NCBI RefSeq assembly: GCF_000374045.1
Contig: NZ_KB893316.1
Span: forward strand, 62,001-126,000
Origin: Segetibacter koreensis DSM 18137
GTDB lineage: Bacteria; Bacteroidota; Bacteroidia; Chitinophagales; Chitinophagaceae
Direction: 5' to 3'
Length of the DNA stretch: 64,000 bases
The position numbers were made by a program, and so were the translations under genes. The notes beneath the pieces were generated by a model. That model saw only the letters and a program-made list of their open reading frames with translations. It was not told the origin of the DNA and did not search any database. How positions within the stretch are numbered: the stretch's first letter is position 1; every line of letters begins with the position of its first letter. This document shows positions 44,501-53,173 of this stretch, piece by piece.

Positions 44501-45226
44501 GGACAATCGATTGAAGTAGGAGTGAAGTTCCGCGCTTCGCAAAATGGAACCATTACGGGTATTCGTTTTTATAAAGGCACAAATAATACAGGTACTCATA
44601 CCGGTAATCTTTGGAGCTCTGGTGGTACCAAGCTGGCCACTGCTACCTTTACTAATGAAACCGCCATTGGCTGGCAGGAAGTACGATTTGCCACCCCGGT
44701 TTCTATTTCCCTCAATACCACTTATGTTGCCTCTTATTATTCAGCATCAGGAACATATGCTTCAACTGAAGGATTTTTTGCTAACGGTTCGGTTACTAAT
44801 GGTTCGCTAACAGCCCTAAGATCGGGAACGGATGGAGCAAATGGGGTTTATAGATTAGGCAGTACAGGTTTTCCAACATCATCTTATAATAGCTCCAACT
44901 ACTGGGTTGATGTACTATTTAAGCCAGCCACTTCGGCAGCCAGGGTCCCAATATCGCAAGAAGACCCAAAAGGCCAAAAGCTGGCAGTAAAAGTAATGCC
45001 TAATCCGGCTGCTTCTTACTTTACCTTGCTCATTAAAGGTTCTGATAAAGGCTCTATTAAAGTAAGGGTTACAGATGCGTCGGGAAGGATAGTAGAAAAT
45101 AAAGGAGACGTGAGAGCGAATGATACATTTACAATAGGAGAAAAGTACCGGCCCGGCACTTATTATGTTCAGTTGATTCAGTCAAACGAAAAAGTAATGA
45201 TAAAACTTGTTAAATTATCTAAATAA
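41519..45226 (+). CDS. T9SS-secreted multidomain protein with N,N-dimethylformamidase-beta-like domain
   Basis: A 1235-residue surface or secreted protein. A hydrophobic signal helix (YCLLMLWLLMSLF, about residues 45-57) is preceded by an unusually long n-region. Residues 65-545 resemble the large-subunit C-terminal domain of N,N-dimethylformamidase (GLYIAKLSRSD, VFLSVGHDEYWSGQERANVE). Then come an Ig-like domain (about 557-645), a DUF4082 module (708-867), a MopE-like putative metal-binding segment with Asp/Cys repeats (905-972), a second DUF4082 (976-1137) and a T9SS type A sorting domain (1155-1235, VMPNPAASYFTLL). The formamidase-like domain probably acts as a hydrolase or binding module outside the cell. 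The next gene shares its C-terminal modules. Confidence 0.85.
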   Translation: MMEHIVQTSNSWINGKCNKTESNCFYFRSIKSKKLFPISTSTKYCLLMLWLLMSLFPHENLKAQNAIVTENQKTGNPASEWDISGAGDLSIQGFATDISVNKGGTVHFKIKTDASAYTINIYRLGYYQGNGARKIGTAAITARLPQSQPAPKTDNSTGLIDCGNWSESANWVVPTTAVSGLYIAKLSRSDTKGSSHIVFIVRDDASTSSLYFKTSDATWQAYNGYGGNSLYTGNTSYPNGHAAKVSYNRPFYTRDGGGGGGVAEDWLFNAEYPMIRWLERNGYDMTYITDVDADRRGNLIKNHRVFLSVGHDEYWSGQERANVEAARAAGNHLAFFSSNEIYWKTRWEASIDGTNTAYRTLVCYKEGTLGENSCGGKCDPLSNVWTGLWRDGCNYPTADGCRPENALSGQISWYESDNAITVPSTYKGYRFWRNTSIATTSSGTTTLSNGTIGYEWDYEQNNGSYPAGRVRMSQTTISGHTHQLSLYRHSSGALVFGAGTGQWSWGLDGKHDRSNLGSTPDVRIQQATANLFADMGVQPGSLQTGLVAPTATNDLQAPVTVISSPKNGATITPNVAVTISGTATEAAGVVAGVEVSVNGGTTWVSANGTTSWSYTWTPTAKGTYTIKSRAVDDMGNLETTATSSNTIQVSTNTSNCTPPTATLSATPANCNSITLKLSAATGLAPYTVIVNNQTYSNVNVSQNFATVSTEQSIWGNSGTPQTPNDNDGQSIEVGVKFQASQTGTITGIRFYKGSGNTGTHTGSLWSSSGTKLASATFTNETASGWQEVRFATPVSISANTTYVASYYSTGGVYSSSENFFAADVSNGSLKALQDGRDGPNGIYKLGTSGFPNSSFNSSNYWVDVLFKPGSSYTFNLTSITDANGCNNTGNISTATVTQSQLPSCSTTTYYQDSDNDGYGNPLVTKTGTTPPAGYVSNNTDCDDNNAAIHPGAAEVCGNNIDDNCNGSVDEGCSVVTEQSIWGSSGSPQNPNDNDGQSIEVGVKFRASQNGTITGIRFYKGTNNTGTHTGNLWSSGGTKLATATFTNETAIGWQEVRFATPVSISLNTTYVASYYSASGTYASTEGFFANGSVTNGSLTALRSGTDGANGVYRLGSTGFPTSSYNSSNYWVDVLFKPATSAARVPISQEDPKGQKLAVKVMPNPAASYFTLLIKGSDKGSIKVRVTDASGRIVENKGDVRANDTFTIGEKYRPGTYYVQLIQSNEKVMIKLVKLSK

Positions 45227-45346
45227 ATACCTCTCTGATTTTAATAATAAGGATGACATGAATTCTCAACTTTCTTAACAAAAGGAAGCCTTAGCTAACC
45301 ACACCGTTCCTGACGAAAATGTTTTCTGTAGATAAAAAAAAGAAAT

Positions 45347-48300
45347 ATGGAACAAATTATAGAACATGTTAGCAATGTGATAATAAGCACTCGTGTGAAA
45401 AAGGACTTGAGCAAGTTCTGTCCTTTGCCAAAAGTAAATTCTGAAAAGGCACGCTACTGCTTTTTATGTTTTGATATACAACAATGGCTCTTGATGCCTT
45501 TACTGCTGATACTGCTTACAACTTCAAGTGCTGTTAACTCGCAAACCCCGAATGATGGGCCGGGTGGACCTATTTTGGTTATTAGTAGTACTTCGAATCC
45601 ATTTAGTCGGTATTTTGTAGAAATTTTACGTGCCGAAGGACTAAATGAATTTGCAGCTAAAGATATTTCGCAGGTAACGGCGACCGATCTGAATAATTAC
45701 GATGTTGTTATTCTTGGTGAAATGGCGTTGTCTGCTGCAAATGTTACCATGATAACTAATTGGGTAAATGCAGGAGGAACACTGATTGCCATGCGGCCGG
45801 ATGCTCAGTTAGCAACGCTTTTAGGAATAACTCCTGTTTCTGGTACGCTTACTAATAAATATTTGCTGGTTAATACTGGTACCGAACAGGGTAAGGGCAT
45901 TGTTGGGCAAACCATTCAATTCCATGGTCCGGCTAACCTTTATACATTAAACGGGGCAACGTCTCTGGCTACTCTTTACTCATCTGCAACAGCTGCAACA
46001 ACCAATCCGGCTGTAACAATACGAGATGTAGGTGCCAATGGCGGACAAGCCATTGCATTTGCTTACGATCTTGCCCGCTCTGTGGTTTATACACGGCAAG
46101 GAAACCCTGCATGGGCAGGCCAGGAACGAGATGGCCAAACTCCAATACGGTCTGATGACTTGTACTTTCCTGACTGGATTGATTTTAATAAAGTTGCTAT
46201 TCCACAGGCCGATGAACAACAGCATTTGCTTACTAATATTATTATAAAAGGAAATGCAGATAAAAAACCAACGCCTCGCTTTTGGTTTTTACCAAGAGGT
46301 TTGAAAGCGGCTATAGTAATGACAGGGGATGATCATGCAAGTGGAGGCACCGCAGGAAGGTTTGACCAGTATAAAGCTTTAAGTTCATCCAACACTGCAG
46401 ATGCAGTAAAGAATTGGACAGCGATAAGAAGCAGTTCTTATTTGTATAATAATTCGCCGTTGACTAATGCCCAAGCACAGGCTTACCAGGCAGATGGCTT
46501 TGACATAAGCCTACATCTCTATACCAATTGTGCTGACTGGAATACAACATCCTTAACAAATTTCTTTACTGATCAGTTACAGCAATTTGCTAATCAGTAT
46601 CCAAGCGTTGCAAAGCCTACCACACATCGCGTGCATTGCCTTGTATGGAGCGATTGGGCGTCGTTGCCGAAAGTGGAATTAAATAATAAAATAAGACTTA
46701 ATGTGACTTATTACTATTGGCCAGGCTCGTGGCTACAAAACAGATCAGGAATGTTTACAGGGTCAGGTATGCCTATGCGTTTTGCTGATATTAATGGTGC
46801 TATCATTGATAACTATCAGCTAACTACTCAAATGACAGATGAGTCTGATCAAATTTATCCTGATTTCGTGGATCAATTATTAGATAAAGCCACCGGGGCC
46901 GAGGGATACTATGGAGTGTTCTGCGCCAACATGCATACTGATAATGTTGCCTCCACCGGTTCTGATGCTATTATTAATTCAGCTCAAACACATAATGTAC
47001 CAGTAGTCTCATCTAAACAAATGTTAACATGGCTTGATGGACGAAACGCCTCAACATTTAATTCTCTTACATGGAATAACAATGTTCTTAGTTTCTCTAT
47101 TACAGCCGCAAACGGTAGCACCAATCTTGAAGCTATGCTTCCTATAGATGTAAAGGCTGCAAAACTCTCAACCATTACGGTTAACGGTTCATCTGTAAGC
47201 TATCGAACAGAAACTATCAAAGGTATTCAATATGCCTTTTTTCCTGCATCTACAGCAAATTATGTGGCAACTTATACTGGTAGTTCCTGCACACCACCTA
47301 CAGCCACGTTAAGTGCTGCTCCTGCTAATTGCCAAGGCAATTCTATTGCGTTAAAATTAACTGCCGCTTCGGGCGTATCTCCTTTTAGTGTTGTAGTTAA
47401 TAATCAAACTTATTCAAACGTGGTTGTAGGGCAAAACTTTGCTACTGTATCAACTGAGCAAAGCATTTGGGGTAACAGCGGTACTCCTCAAAATCCTAAC
47501 GACAATGATGGACAAAGTATTGAAGTCGGAGTGAAGTTCAGGGCTTCACAAAGTGGTAACATTACCGGTATCCGATTTTATAAAGGCTCTGCTAATACCG
47601 GTACGCATACGGGCAATCTTTGGAGTTCTACGGGCACCAAGCTTGCATCCGCCACGTTTTCTAATGAGACATCAAGTGGCTGGCAGGAGGTGCGTTTCGC
47701 TACTCCGGTTGCTATTACAGCAAATACCACTTATATAGCCTCTTATTTTTCAACATCCGGGGGGTATGCCTCAACTGACAACTATTTTGCCAGCAGTAAT
47801 GTGACCAGCGGCTCACTTACTGCTTTGCAATCAGGAATAGACGGAGGTAATGGAGTGTATAAACTAGGTGCTTCCGGCTTTCCTTCTTCATCCTTTAATA
47901 GTTCAAGCTACTGGGTAGATGTATTGTTTAAACCTGCAGGTAACTATACCTTCAATTTAACCAGTATTACGGGTGCCAACGGCTGTAATAATACCGGTAC
48001 ACTCAGCACTGCGACTGTTACTCAAAGTCAATTACAACCAACCTGTACTACTACAACTTACTATAGAGATGCTGATTCGGATGGCTATGGTAACCCATCC
48101 AATAGTACAACTGCTTCAACTCCACCGGCGGGATATGTTACCAACAATACAGATTGCGATGACAGTAATGGAAATGTGCACCCGGGGGCTACCGAAGTTT
48201 GCTCCAATGGTATAGACGATAATTGTAATGGTTCTGTAGATGAAGGTTGCTCAACTACAACTTACTATCAAGATTTTGATAAGGATACTTATGGCAATCC

Positions 48301-49237
48301 ATCAGTTACGCAAACTGGTACCACTCAGCCTACCGGCTATGTAGCACGAGCAGGAGATTGCAACGATAATAATGCCGCCATTAATCCGGGAGCGACTGAA
48401 ATTTGCGGTAATGGCATAGATGAAAACTGTAACGGGAACGGAGACGACACTTGCCCAACTACTGAGCAAAGTGTGTGGGGCAATACCGGTTCTCCACAAA
48501 ACCAAAATGATTACGATGGACAAACGATTGAAGTAGGAGTAAAATTCAGATCTTCCCAAGCTGGAAGCATTACCGGTATTCGTTTTTATAAAGGGACAAA
48601 TAATACCGGTACTCACACAGGTACTCTTTGGACTTCCGGAGGTACTAAACTGGCTTCTGCCACATTTACCAATGAAACAGCCACCGGCTGGCAACAAGTA
48701 CATTTCTCTACTCCGGTTTCAATTTCTGCGAATACTACCTATGTGGCTTCTTATTTTTCCAATTCCGGAAGATATGCTTCAACTGAAGGCTTCTTTGCTA
48801 AAAGTGGTGTTACCAATGGGCCCCTTACTGCATTGCAAGCAGGAGTAAGCGGAGCTAACGGTGTTTATAAATTAGGTGCAACAGGCTTTCCTTCTTCATC
48901 CTATAACAGCTCCAACTACTGGGTAGACGTATTATTTAAATCGGCAACTATTGCAGCAAAGGCCGCCTTATCAAAGCAGTTAGGTCAAAAACTTTCAATA
49001 AGTGTAACGCCAAATCCATCTGGCTCTTACTTTACCTTGTTTACCAAGGGCTCTGACAAAAGTTTTATGCAATTAAGAGTTATTGACGCTTTGGGAAGAA
49101 TAGTGGAAACAAAAACAGGTATAGCCGCCAATAGTTCTTTGCAGATAGGCCACAATTACAGAGCCGGCGTTTACTACACACAGGTAATACAAGGAGATGA
49201 AAAAGTCACCCTGAAGCTTGAAAAGATTAGCCCGTAG
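45347..49237 (+). CDS. T9SS-secreted multidomain protein with amidotransferase-like and deacetylase-like regions
   Basis: A 1296-residue secreted protein. An extended n-region precedes the signal helix (WLLMPLLLILLTTSSAVNSQ). Residues 74-160 resemble a class I glutamine-amidotransferase-like/ThuA-like fold (NNYDVVILGEMALS). Residues about 320-560 recall NodB-type polysaccharide deacetylases (AIVMTGDDHASGG, FDISLHLYTNCADW), though metal binding is uncertain. Then follow DUF4082 (702-863), two MopE-like metal-binding segments (900-968 and 969-1036), a second DUF4082 (1039-1199) and a T9SS type A sorting domain (1218-1296). It is 120 bases downstream of a gene with the same tail, so both arose by module duplication. 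A perfect hairpin terminator follows. Confidence 0.82.
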   Translation: MEQIIEHVSNVIISTRVKKDLSKFCPLPKVNSEKARYCFLCFDIQQWLLMPLLLILLTTSSAVNSQTPNDGPGGPILVISSTSNPFSRYFVEILRAEGLNEFAAKDISQVTATDLNNYDVVILGEMALSAANVTMITNWVNAGGTLIAMRPDAQLATLLGITPVSGTLTNKYLLVNTGTEQGKGIVGQTIQFHGPANLYTLNGATSLATLYSSATAATTNPAVTIRDVGANGGQAIAFAYDLARSVVYTRQGNPAWAGQERDGQTPIRSDDLYFPDWIDFNKVAIPQADEQQHLLTNIIIKGNADKKPTPRFWFLPRGLKAAIVMTGDDHASGGTAGRFDQYKALSSSNTADAVKNWTAIRSSSYLYNNSPLTNAQAQAYQADGFDISLHLYTNCADWNTTSLTNFFTDQLQQFANQYPSVAKPTTHRVHCLVWSDWASLPKVELNNKIRLNVTYYYWPGSWLQNRSGMFTGSGMPMRFADINGAIIDNYQLTTQMTDESDQIYPDFVDQLLDKATGAEGYYGVFCANMHTDNVASTGSDAIINSAQTHNVPVVSSKQMLTWLDGRNASTFNSLTWNNNVLSFSITAANGSTNLEAMLPIDVKAAKLSTITVNGSSVSYRTETIKGIQYAFFPASTANYVATYTGSSCTPPTATLSAAPANCQGNSIALKLTAASGVSPFSVVVNNQTYSNVVVGQNFATVSTEQSIWGNSGTPQNPNDNDGQSIEVGVKFRASQSGNITGIRFYKGSANTGTHTGNLWSSTGTKLASATFSNETSSGWQEVRFATPVAITANTTYIASYFSTSGGYASTDNYFASSNVTSGSLTALQSGIDGGNGVYKLGASGFPSSSFNSSSYWVDVLFKPAGNYTFNLTSITGANGCNNTGTLSTATVTQSQLQPTCTTTTYYRDADSDGYGNPSNSTTASTPPAGYVTNNTDCDDSNGNVHPGATEVCSNGIDDNCNGSVDEGCSTTTYYQDFDKDTYGNPSVTQTGTTQPTGYVARAGDCNDNNAAINPGATEICGNGIDENCNGNGDDTCPTTEQSVWGNTGSPQNQNDYDGQTIEVGVKFRSSQAGSITGIRFYKGTNNTGTHTGTLWTSGGTKLASATFTNETATGWQQVHFSTPVSISANTTYVASYFSNSGRYASTEGFFAKSGVTNGPLTALQAGVSGANGVYKLGATGFPSSSYNSSNYWVDVLFKSATIAAKAALSKQLGQKLSISVTPNPSGSYFTLFTKGSDKSFMQLRVIDALGRIVETKTGIAANSSLQIGHNYRAGVYYTQVIQGDEKVTLKLEKISP

Positions 49238-49254
49238 TTATTACACTTAGCTAA

Positions 49255-49290
49255 AATAGTAAAGGCATCACTCGTGATGCCTTTACTATT
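49255..49290 (+). terminator. Strong hairpin terminator after the T9SS gene pair
   Basis: A perfect 17-bp stem (AATAGTAAAGGCATCAC and its complement) with a 2-base loop, 17 bases after the stop. The bases from here to 49597 contain nothing else I can support. Confidence 0.8.
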
Positions 49291-49597
49291 ACTAAATATA
49301 CCAGTAAGATAATTGTGATAATTAATAAGATAATTAAAAAAAGCTTATTCAAAATTCATTAAGTCAAACTTGTAAAGTTTCTATTTTAAAGGTTTAAATA
49401 ACGCAACTTTAAAATTATCTTATTAAAAAAACAGATTCCCGTCTTTATTGCCATCTTTCTATTTCATCACCTGGTGATATCTATAGCATTACTTATCATT
49501 TTAAAAAAGCTTTTAATAATCTATTTTTTAAATTAAATTGGGAATAGAATTTCAACCTTCAGCACAACATTTTTCATTCACCTATAAATCCCTTTTT

Positions 49598-51841
49598 ATG
49601 CAATCTTCTTTACTGCTTTCAAACCTGATGAACACTATTACTTTTAACAATTACAGAAAAGTAATATTCCTTTTGCTGTTTGCATGTAGCTTTCTTTTAC
49701 AGGCTCACAGCCAATCTGTACCCCCTCCAAAACAATGGGATAAAACAATTGGTGGGCCACTGGACGATTTTCTTCACGCAATGGTAGCAACGCCTGATGG
49801 AGGATATTTGTTGGGTGGTTATTATTTTCAAGGCGGCGAAGGAGGAACAACTGAACCGATTACAGGTACGTATGATTATTATATAGTAAAAATTGACAAG
49901 AATGGTAAAAAAGAGTGGGATAAAACCTACGGGGGAGATAATTACGACTTCCTTTATTCTATAGCAAATACGGCGGATAGCGGCTACTTGTTAGGTGGCT
50001 ATTCTCTTTCGGGTAAAAGTGGTGATAAAAGCACAGAAAGTAAAGGCGGATACGACTATTGGATAGTAAAAATAGACAAAAATGGAAATAAAGAATGGGA
50101 CAAAAGCTATGGAGGAGCCGATTACGATTTGCTTTATAATTTAGTGGCTACTCCAGATGGAGGCTTTTTATTAGGCGGCAGTTCCAGTTCAGCTATTGGA
50201 GGTGACAAAAGCGAAGGAAGTAGAGGTTCCGGAGACTATTGGATAGTAAAGGTTGATAAAAGTGGTACTAAGCAATGGGATAAGACCTTTGGCGGTTCTG
50301 ATTTTGATAATTTTAAAAGTTTGATTAATACGCCTGGCGGCGGTTTTCTGTTGGGAGGCTATACTCAATCTGGCATAAGTGGAGATAAGAGCGATAGTAG
50401 CAGAGGTTTTTATGATTACTGGGTAGTTAAGATTGATAAAAATGGCAACAAGATTTGGGACAAGACTCTTGGAGGAAACAATCTTGACGAGCTTACTTCA
50501 ATGATTGTAACCTCCGATACTGGTTATTTAATTGGGGGAGATTCTTATTCTCACGCCGGAGCTGATAAGACTGATAGTCAAAGGGGTTTTAATGACTATT
50601 GGATAATAAAGTTAGATGCAAATGGGAATAAGAAATGGGATAAGACATTTGGTGGAACAGGAAGCGATTATTTTTCTGCAATAGCAACTGACAATCAAGG
50701 CTATTACCTCGGCGGCTCATCAAGTTCGGGTAAAAGTGGAGACAAAAGTGAAGAAAGTAAGGGCGAATTTGACTACTGGATAGTAAAAATAGACGAAGCA
50801 GGAAAAAAACTATGGGATATTGGATATGGTGGTGGAAAGAGCGATAATCTTTCTACTATAGTTACTACTGCCGATAAAGGGTATTTACTGGGAGGACAAT
50901 CTAAATCAGGTATAGGGGGAGACAAAAGTGAACCTGCATTAGGTGGGGCTGATTTTTGGCTAATAAAGTCAGGAACAGATACAGTTAAAATTCCATCTGT
51001 AACGCTTACCACCGACGATAATATTCTTAAATACACAGGCCCTGGAAGAATTAAACTGCATGCTGACGTGGCTAATTTTAGTGATACAATAGCCAGGGTT
51101 CAGTTTTACAATGGTACCACTTTACTTCATACTGAACTTTATTATCCTTATGGTTTTTTATGGACAAATGTACCTATAGGTGTTTACACTCTTTATGCTA
51201 AGGCTATAGATATAAAGGGCAACGTAGTTACATCTGACAGTGTTATTGTATCAGTTGTAGCGGAAAATGTTCCTCCTATTGTAAGTATAGTAAGTCCGCT
51301 CAGCGATACAATGTATAACGGACCTGCAACTATTGAGTTGATTGCGAAAGCAAAAGATCCAAATGACAAAATAAGTAAAGTGGAGTTTTATAATGGTGAT
51401 ACTTTACTGACAACAGAATATATCTATCCCTATACTTATTCGTGGATGAATGTGCAGCCAGGTACTTACAGAATTACCGCAAAGGCTACCGATGATAAAG
51501 GTCTGTCTTCTATATCTACACCGAGAATGATAACAGTAACAAGTACGGCAATTGTAAGCACCCGGCCAATTTTCACAGGTAATAAAAGGGCCACGATGAG
51601 TTTGAAGCTATTTCCTAATCCTGCAAGTAAATCTTTACAAATTTTCACAAATGGGCTTCCGCGAAATAAGGTATCGTCAATGTCGGTTATCTCGGTTGCG
51701 GGTGTTGTAATCCAAACAATAAATTCAATTACGGCAAATCAAGTAATACAACTCGATGTATCAAAGCTCACCAGCGGAATTTATAACATTAAAATTATCA
51801 GCGGTAATAATGTAACGTGGAAGCAGTTTGTAAAACTGTAA
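49598..51841 (+). CDS. T9SS-secreted protein with seven 60-residue repeats and two Ig-like domains
   Basis: A 747-residue exported protein. Start taken at ATG 49598; ATG 49628 would give a shorter and more usual signal peptide (KVIFLLLFACSFLLQAHSQ), and a TTG at 49538 is less likely. Seven repeats carry a WDKTxGG motif and a D-Y-W-I-V-K-I-D-K-N-G strand pair; the motif recurs every 180 bases six times, then after 177, consistent with a seven-bladed propeller. Two Ig-like domains follow (VQFYNGTTLLHTELYYPYGF and KVEFYNGDTLLTTEYIYPY), then a T9SS type A sorting domain (LKLFPNPASKSLQIF). Probable cell-surface or secreted binding protein; ligand unknown. No link to the preceding operon is certain because of the strong terminator. 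Confidence 0.85.
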   Translation: MQSSLLLSNLMNTITFNNYRKVIFLLLFACSFLLQAHSQSVPPPKQWDKTIGGPLDDFLHAMVATPDGGYLLGGYYFQGGEGGTTEPITGTYDYYIVKIDKNGKKEWDKTYGGDNYDFLYSIANTADSGYLLGGYSLSGKSGDKSTESKGGYDYWIVKIDKNGNKEWDKSYGGADYDLLYNLVATPDGGFLLGGSSSSAIGGDKSEGSRGSGDYWIVKVDKSGTKQWDKTFGGSDFDNFKSLINTPGGGFLLGGYTQSGISGDKSDSSRGFYDYWVVKIDKNGNKIWDKTLGGNNLDELTSMIVTSDTGYLIGGDSYSHAGADKTDSQRGFNDYWIIKLDANGNKKWDKTFGGTGSDYFSAIATDNQGYYLGGSSSSGKSGDKSEESKGEFDYWIVKIDEAGKKLWDIGYGGGKSDNLSTIVTTADKGYLLGGQSKSGIGGDKSEPALGGADFWLIKSGTDTVKIPSVTLTTDDNILKYTGPGRIKLHADVANFSDTIARVQFYNGTTLLHTELYYPYGFLWTNVPIGVYTLYAKAIDIKGNVVTSDSVIVSVVAENVPPIVSIVSPLSDTMYNGPATIELIAKAKDPNDKISKVEFYNGDTLLTTEYIYPYTYSWMNVQPGTYRITAKATDDKGLSSISTPRMITVTSTAIVSTRPIFTGNKRATMSLKLFPNPASKSLQIFTNGLPRNKVSSMSVISVAGVVIQTINSITANQVIQLDVSKLTSGIYNIKIISGNNVTWKQFVKL
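49736..50817 (+). repeat. Seven in-frame 180-bp repeats
   Basis: The TGGGA of each WD codon pair falls at 49736, 49916, 50096, 50276, 50456, 50636 and 50813. Each unit encodes WDKTxGG, a TPDGGFLLGG-like strand, a SGxSGDKSxxSxG turn and a DYWIVKIDKNGNK strand. Confidence 0.9.
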
Positions 51842-52457
51842 ATTGGCAAATTTGAAAGGGGAAAAGTCGTTTTTTATTAATTTGTGGGAATAACGTTATA
51901 TCTCAAGGTCGTAAATGAAGTTATTGAAAGGCGACTTCGTTATTTGCTTCAGGACAAAATAAGATTTTCAAACGAATTGACAGGTGCGTTGAAAAGGAGT
52001 TGGCTTTACATCCCGCTAAAAGCTCTCAGCTTTTTGAGAGGGCTTTTAAAAAAAATATGTATACTTTTTATGGCAATATGCATTTTTGTCTTACATTTGA
52101 TATAGATGATTGGGGGATCATCGAAAATTAATAAACCGGGTATTTATATATCCGGTTTTCTTTTTTTAATGCCCAAGTCTTTGACTGAAAAAGCTCTACA
52201 ATAAATTTCCTCAGCCCAATCAAGTTGACATTTTTAGAGATTTTATTAGTCAAAAAAAATAAGGAGAAAGAAAAAAGTGACAAAAGCCACGTAATTAATG
52301 GGTTACAATACACCACCTTTATCAGGTGAAAAAGATCGAAGAATTGTAAAAAGAATAACTTTCGAATATTTTGACGGAAATGTTATTTCTAAGATTTCTG
52401 AGTGTATTCTATCCTTTATAGCTTTGGTGTCACTCGCAGATTGTAGTTAATCCTATT
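51842..52457. other. Gene-free region with clustered hairpins
   Basis: 616 bases. Four hairpins lie in the first 320: an 8-bp stem near 51915-51942, AAAAGCTCTCA/TGAGAGGGCTTTT at 52018-52047 followed by A-rich sequence, GATGAT/ATCATC at 52105-52122, and AAACCGG/CCGGTTT at 52133-52158 followed by TCTTTTTTT, the best terminator for the T9SS gene at 51841. A 73-codon frame (51884-52105) spans several of these and is judged non-coding. Confidence 0.5.
52133..52166 (+). terminator. Intrinsic terminator
   Basis: AAACCGG and CCGGTTT pair, extendable by a G-T and two A-T pairs, and are followed by TCTTTTTTT. It would stop plus-strand read-through from the repeat protein before the convergent response-regulator gene. 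Confidence 0.65.
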
Positions 52458-52832
52458 TTAAACGTTCTGTTTTTTTAGGCGCTTTTCTACAGCATTAAGA
52501 AGGTGGGAAGTATCAAAAGGTTTGGGAATGTAATCGTCAGCACCGAGCTGAATACCCTTACGAAACTCACTATTTTCGGTTTTAGCAGAAAGAAAAATAA
52601 AAGGTGTATTTTGAAGGTCGCTGTTATGATGCATTATATTTAATACCTCATAGCCATCTAGTTCCGGCATCATAATATCACAAACAACTAAATCAGGATA
52701 AATCGAAAGTGCTGTTTCTACACCTTCATTGCCGTTTTCTGCTGTATATACAGTATAGTTTGCCAACTCCAGTATTTCTGCAATGTTTTCCCGAATGTCA
52801 AGGTTATCCTCTATTACCAAAATTTTTTTCAT
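52458..52832 (-). CDS. CheY-like single-domain response regulator
   Basis: A 124-residue receiver domain starting at ATG 52832 (MKKILVIEDN); a TTG six codons upstream is rejected. The acidic pocket is IEDN, the phospho-acceptor Asp lies in DLVVCDIMMPELDG, the switch Ser/Thr in FIFLSAKTE and the conserved Lys in DDYIPKPFD. There is no output domain, so it works by protein-protein contact or in a phosphorelay. No histidine kinase gene is nearby, so its partner is elsewhere (orphan regulator). Confidence 0.92.
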   Translation of the reverse strand: MKKILVIEDNLDIRENIAEILELANYTVYTAENGNEGVETALSIYPDLVVCDIMMPELDGYEVLNIMHHNSDLQNTPFIFLSAKTENSEFRKGIQLGADDYIPKPFDTSHLLNAVEKRLKKQNV

Positions 52833-53173
52833 ATAATAACTTTTCGTCAATGAAAATCAATAAGGATGTTTAAGAACGGATTGATAGAATTTCTGCAGGA
52901 AAAATAAACTGATAACTACTTATAAAAGTACAATAATTTATTTTAACGTGTGTAAAAAAATTATTATTTCAAAAAGGTTGAAAATCTGGGCGAAGACTAC
53001 TAATTCTGAGTCTAAATCTAATTATATATTTTCTGGAAAACGGTTTTATAACGAGATCTGAATTGGAGACAATGACAGTGAACCTAGAGAATAAAAGGAT
53101 CGGTTTATGAAAGATAATAAAAATGAATCGTTTGTCTACTTTATTCGAGCGAATGAAGTCTTTTTCTTGTGCC
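52833..53173. other. Intergenic region, nothing recognised
   Basis: 341 AT-rich bases. A 29-codon plus-strand frame at 53107-53196 overlaps the 3' end of the next gene and is not supported. Confidence 0.45.

Noticed and set aside
49736-50817. Regular 180-base repeats considered as a CRISPR or minisatellite
   Set aside because: The repeats are long, in frame and code for a conserved strand pattern; they are protein repeats, not spacers.
51884-52105. 73-codon plus-strand open frame with a hydrophobic C-terminus
   Set aside because: It spans several hairpins, begins with a weak start, has no promoter or family, and its hydrophobic end comes from T-rich sequence.
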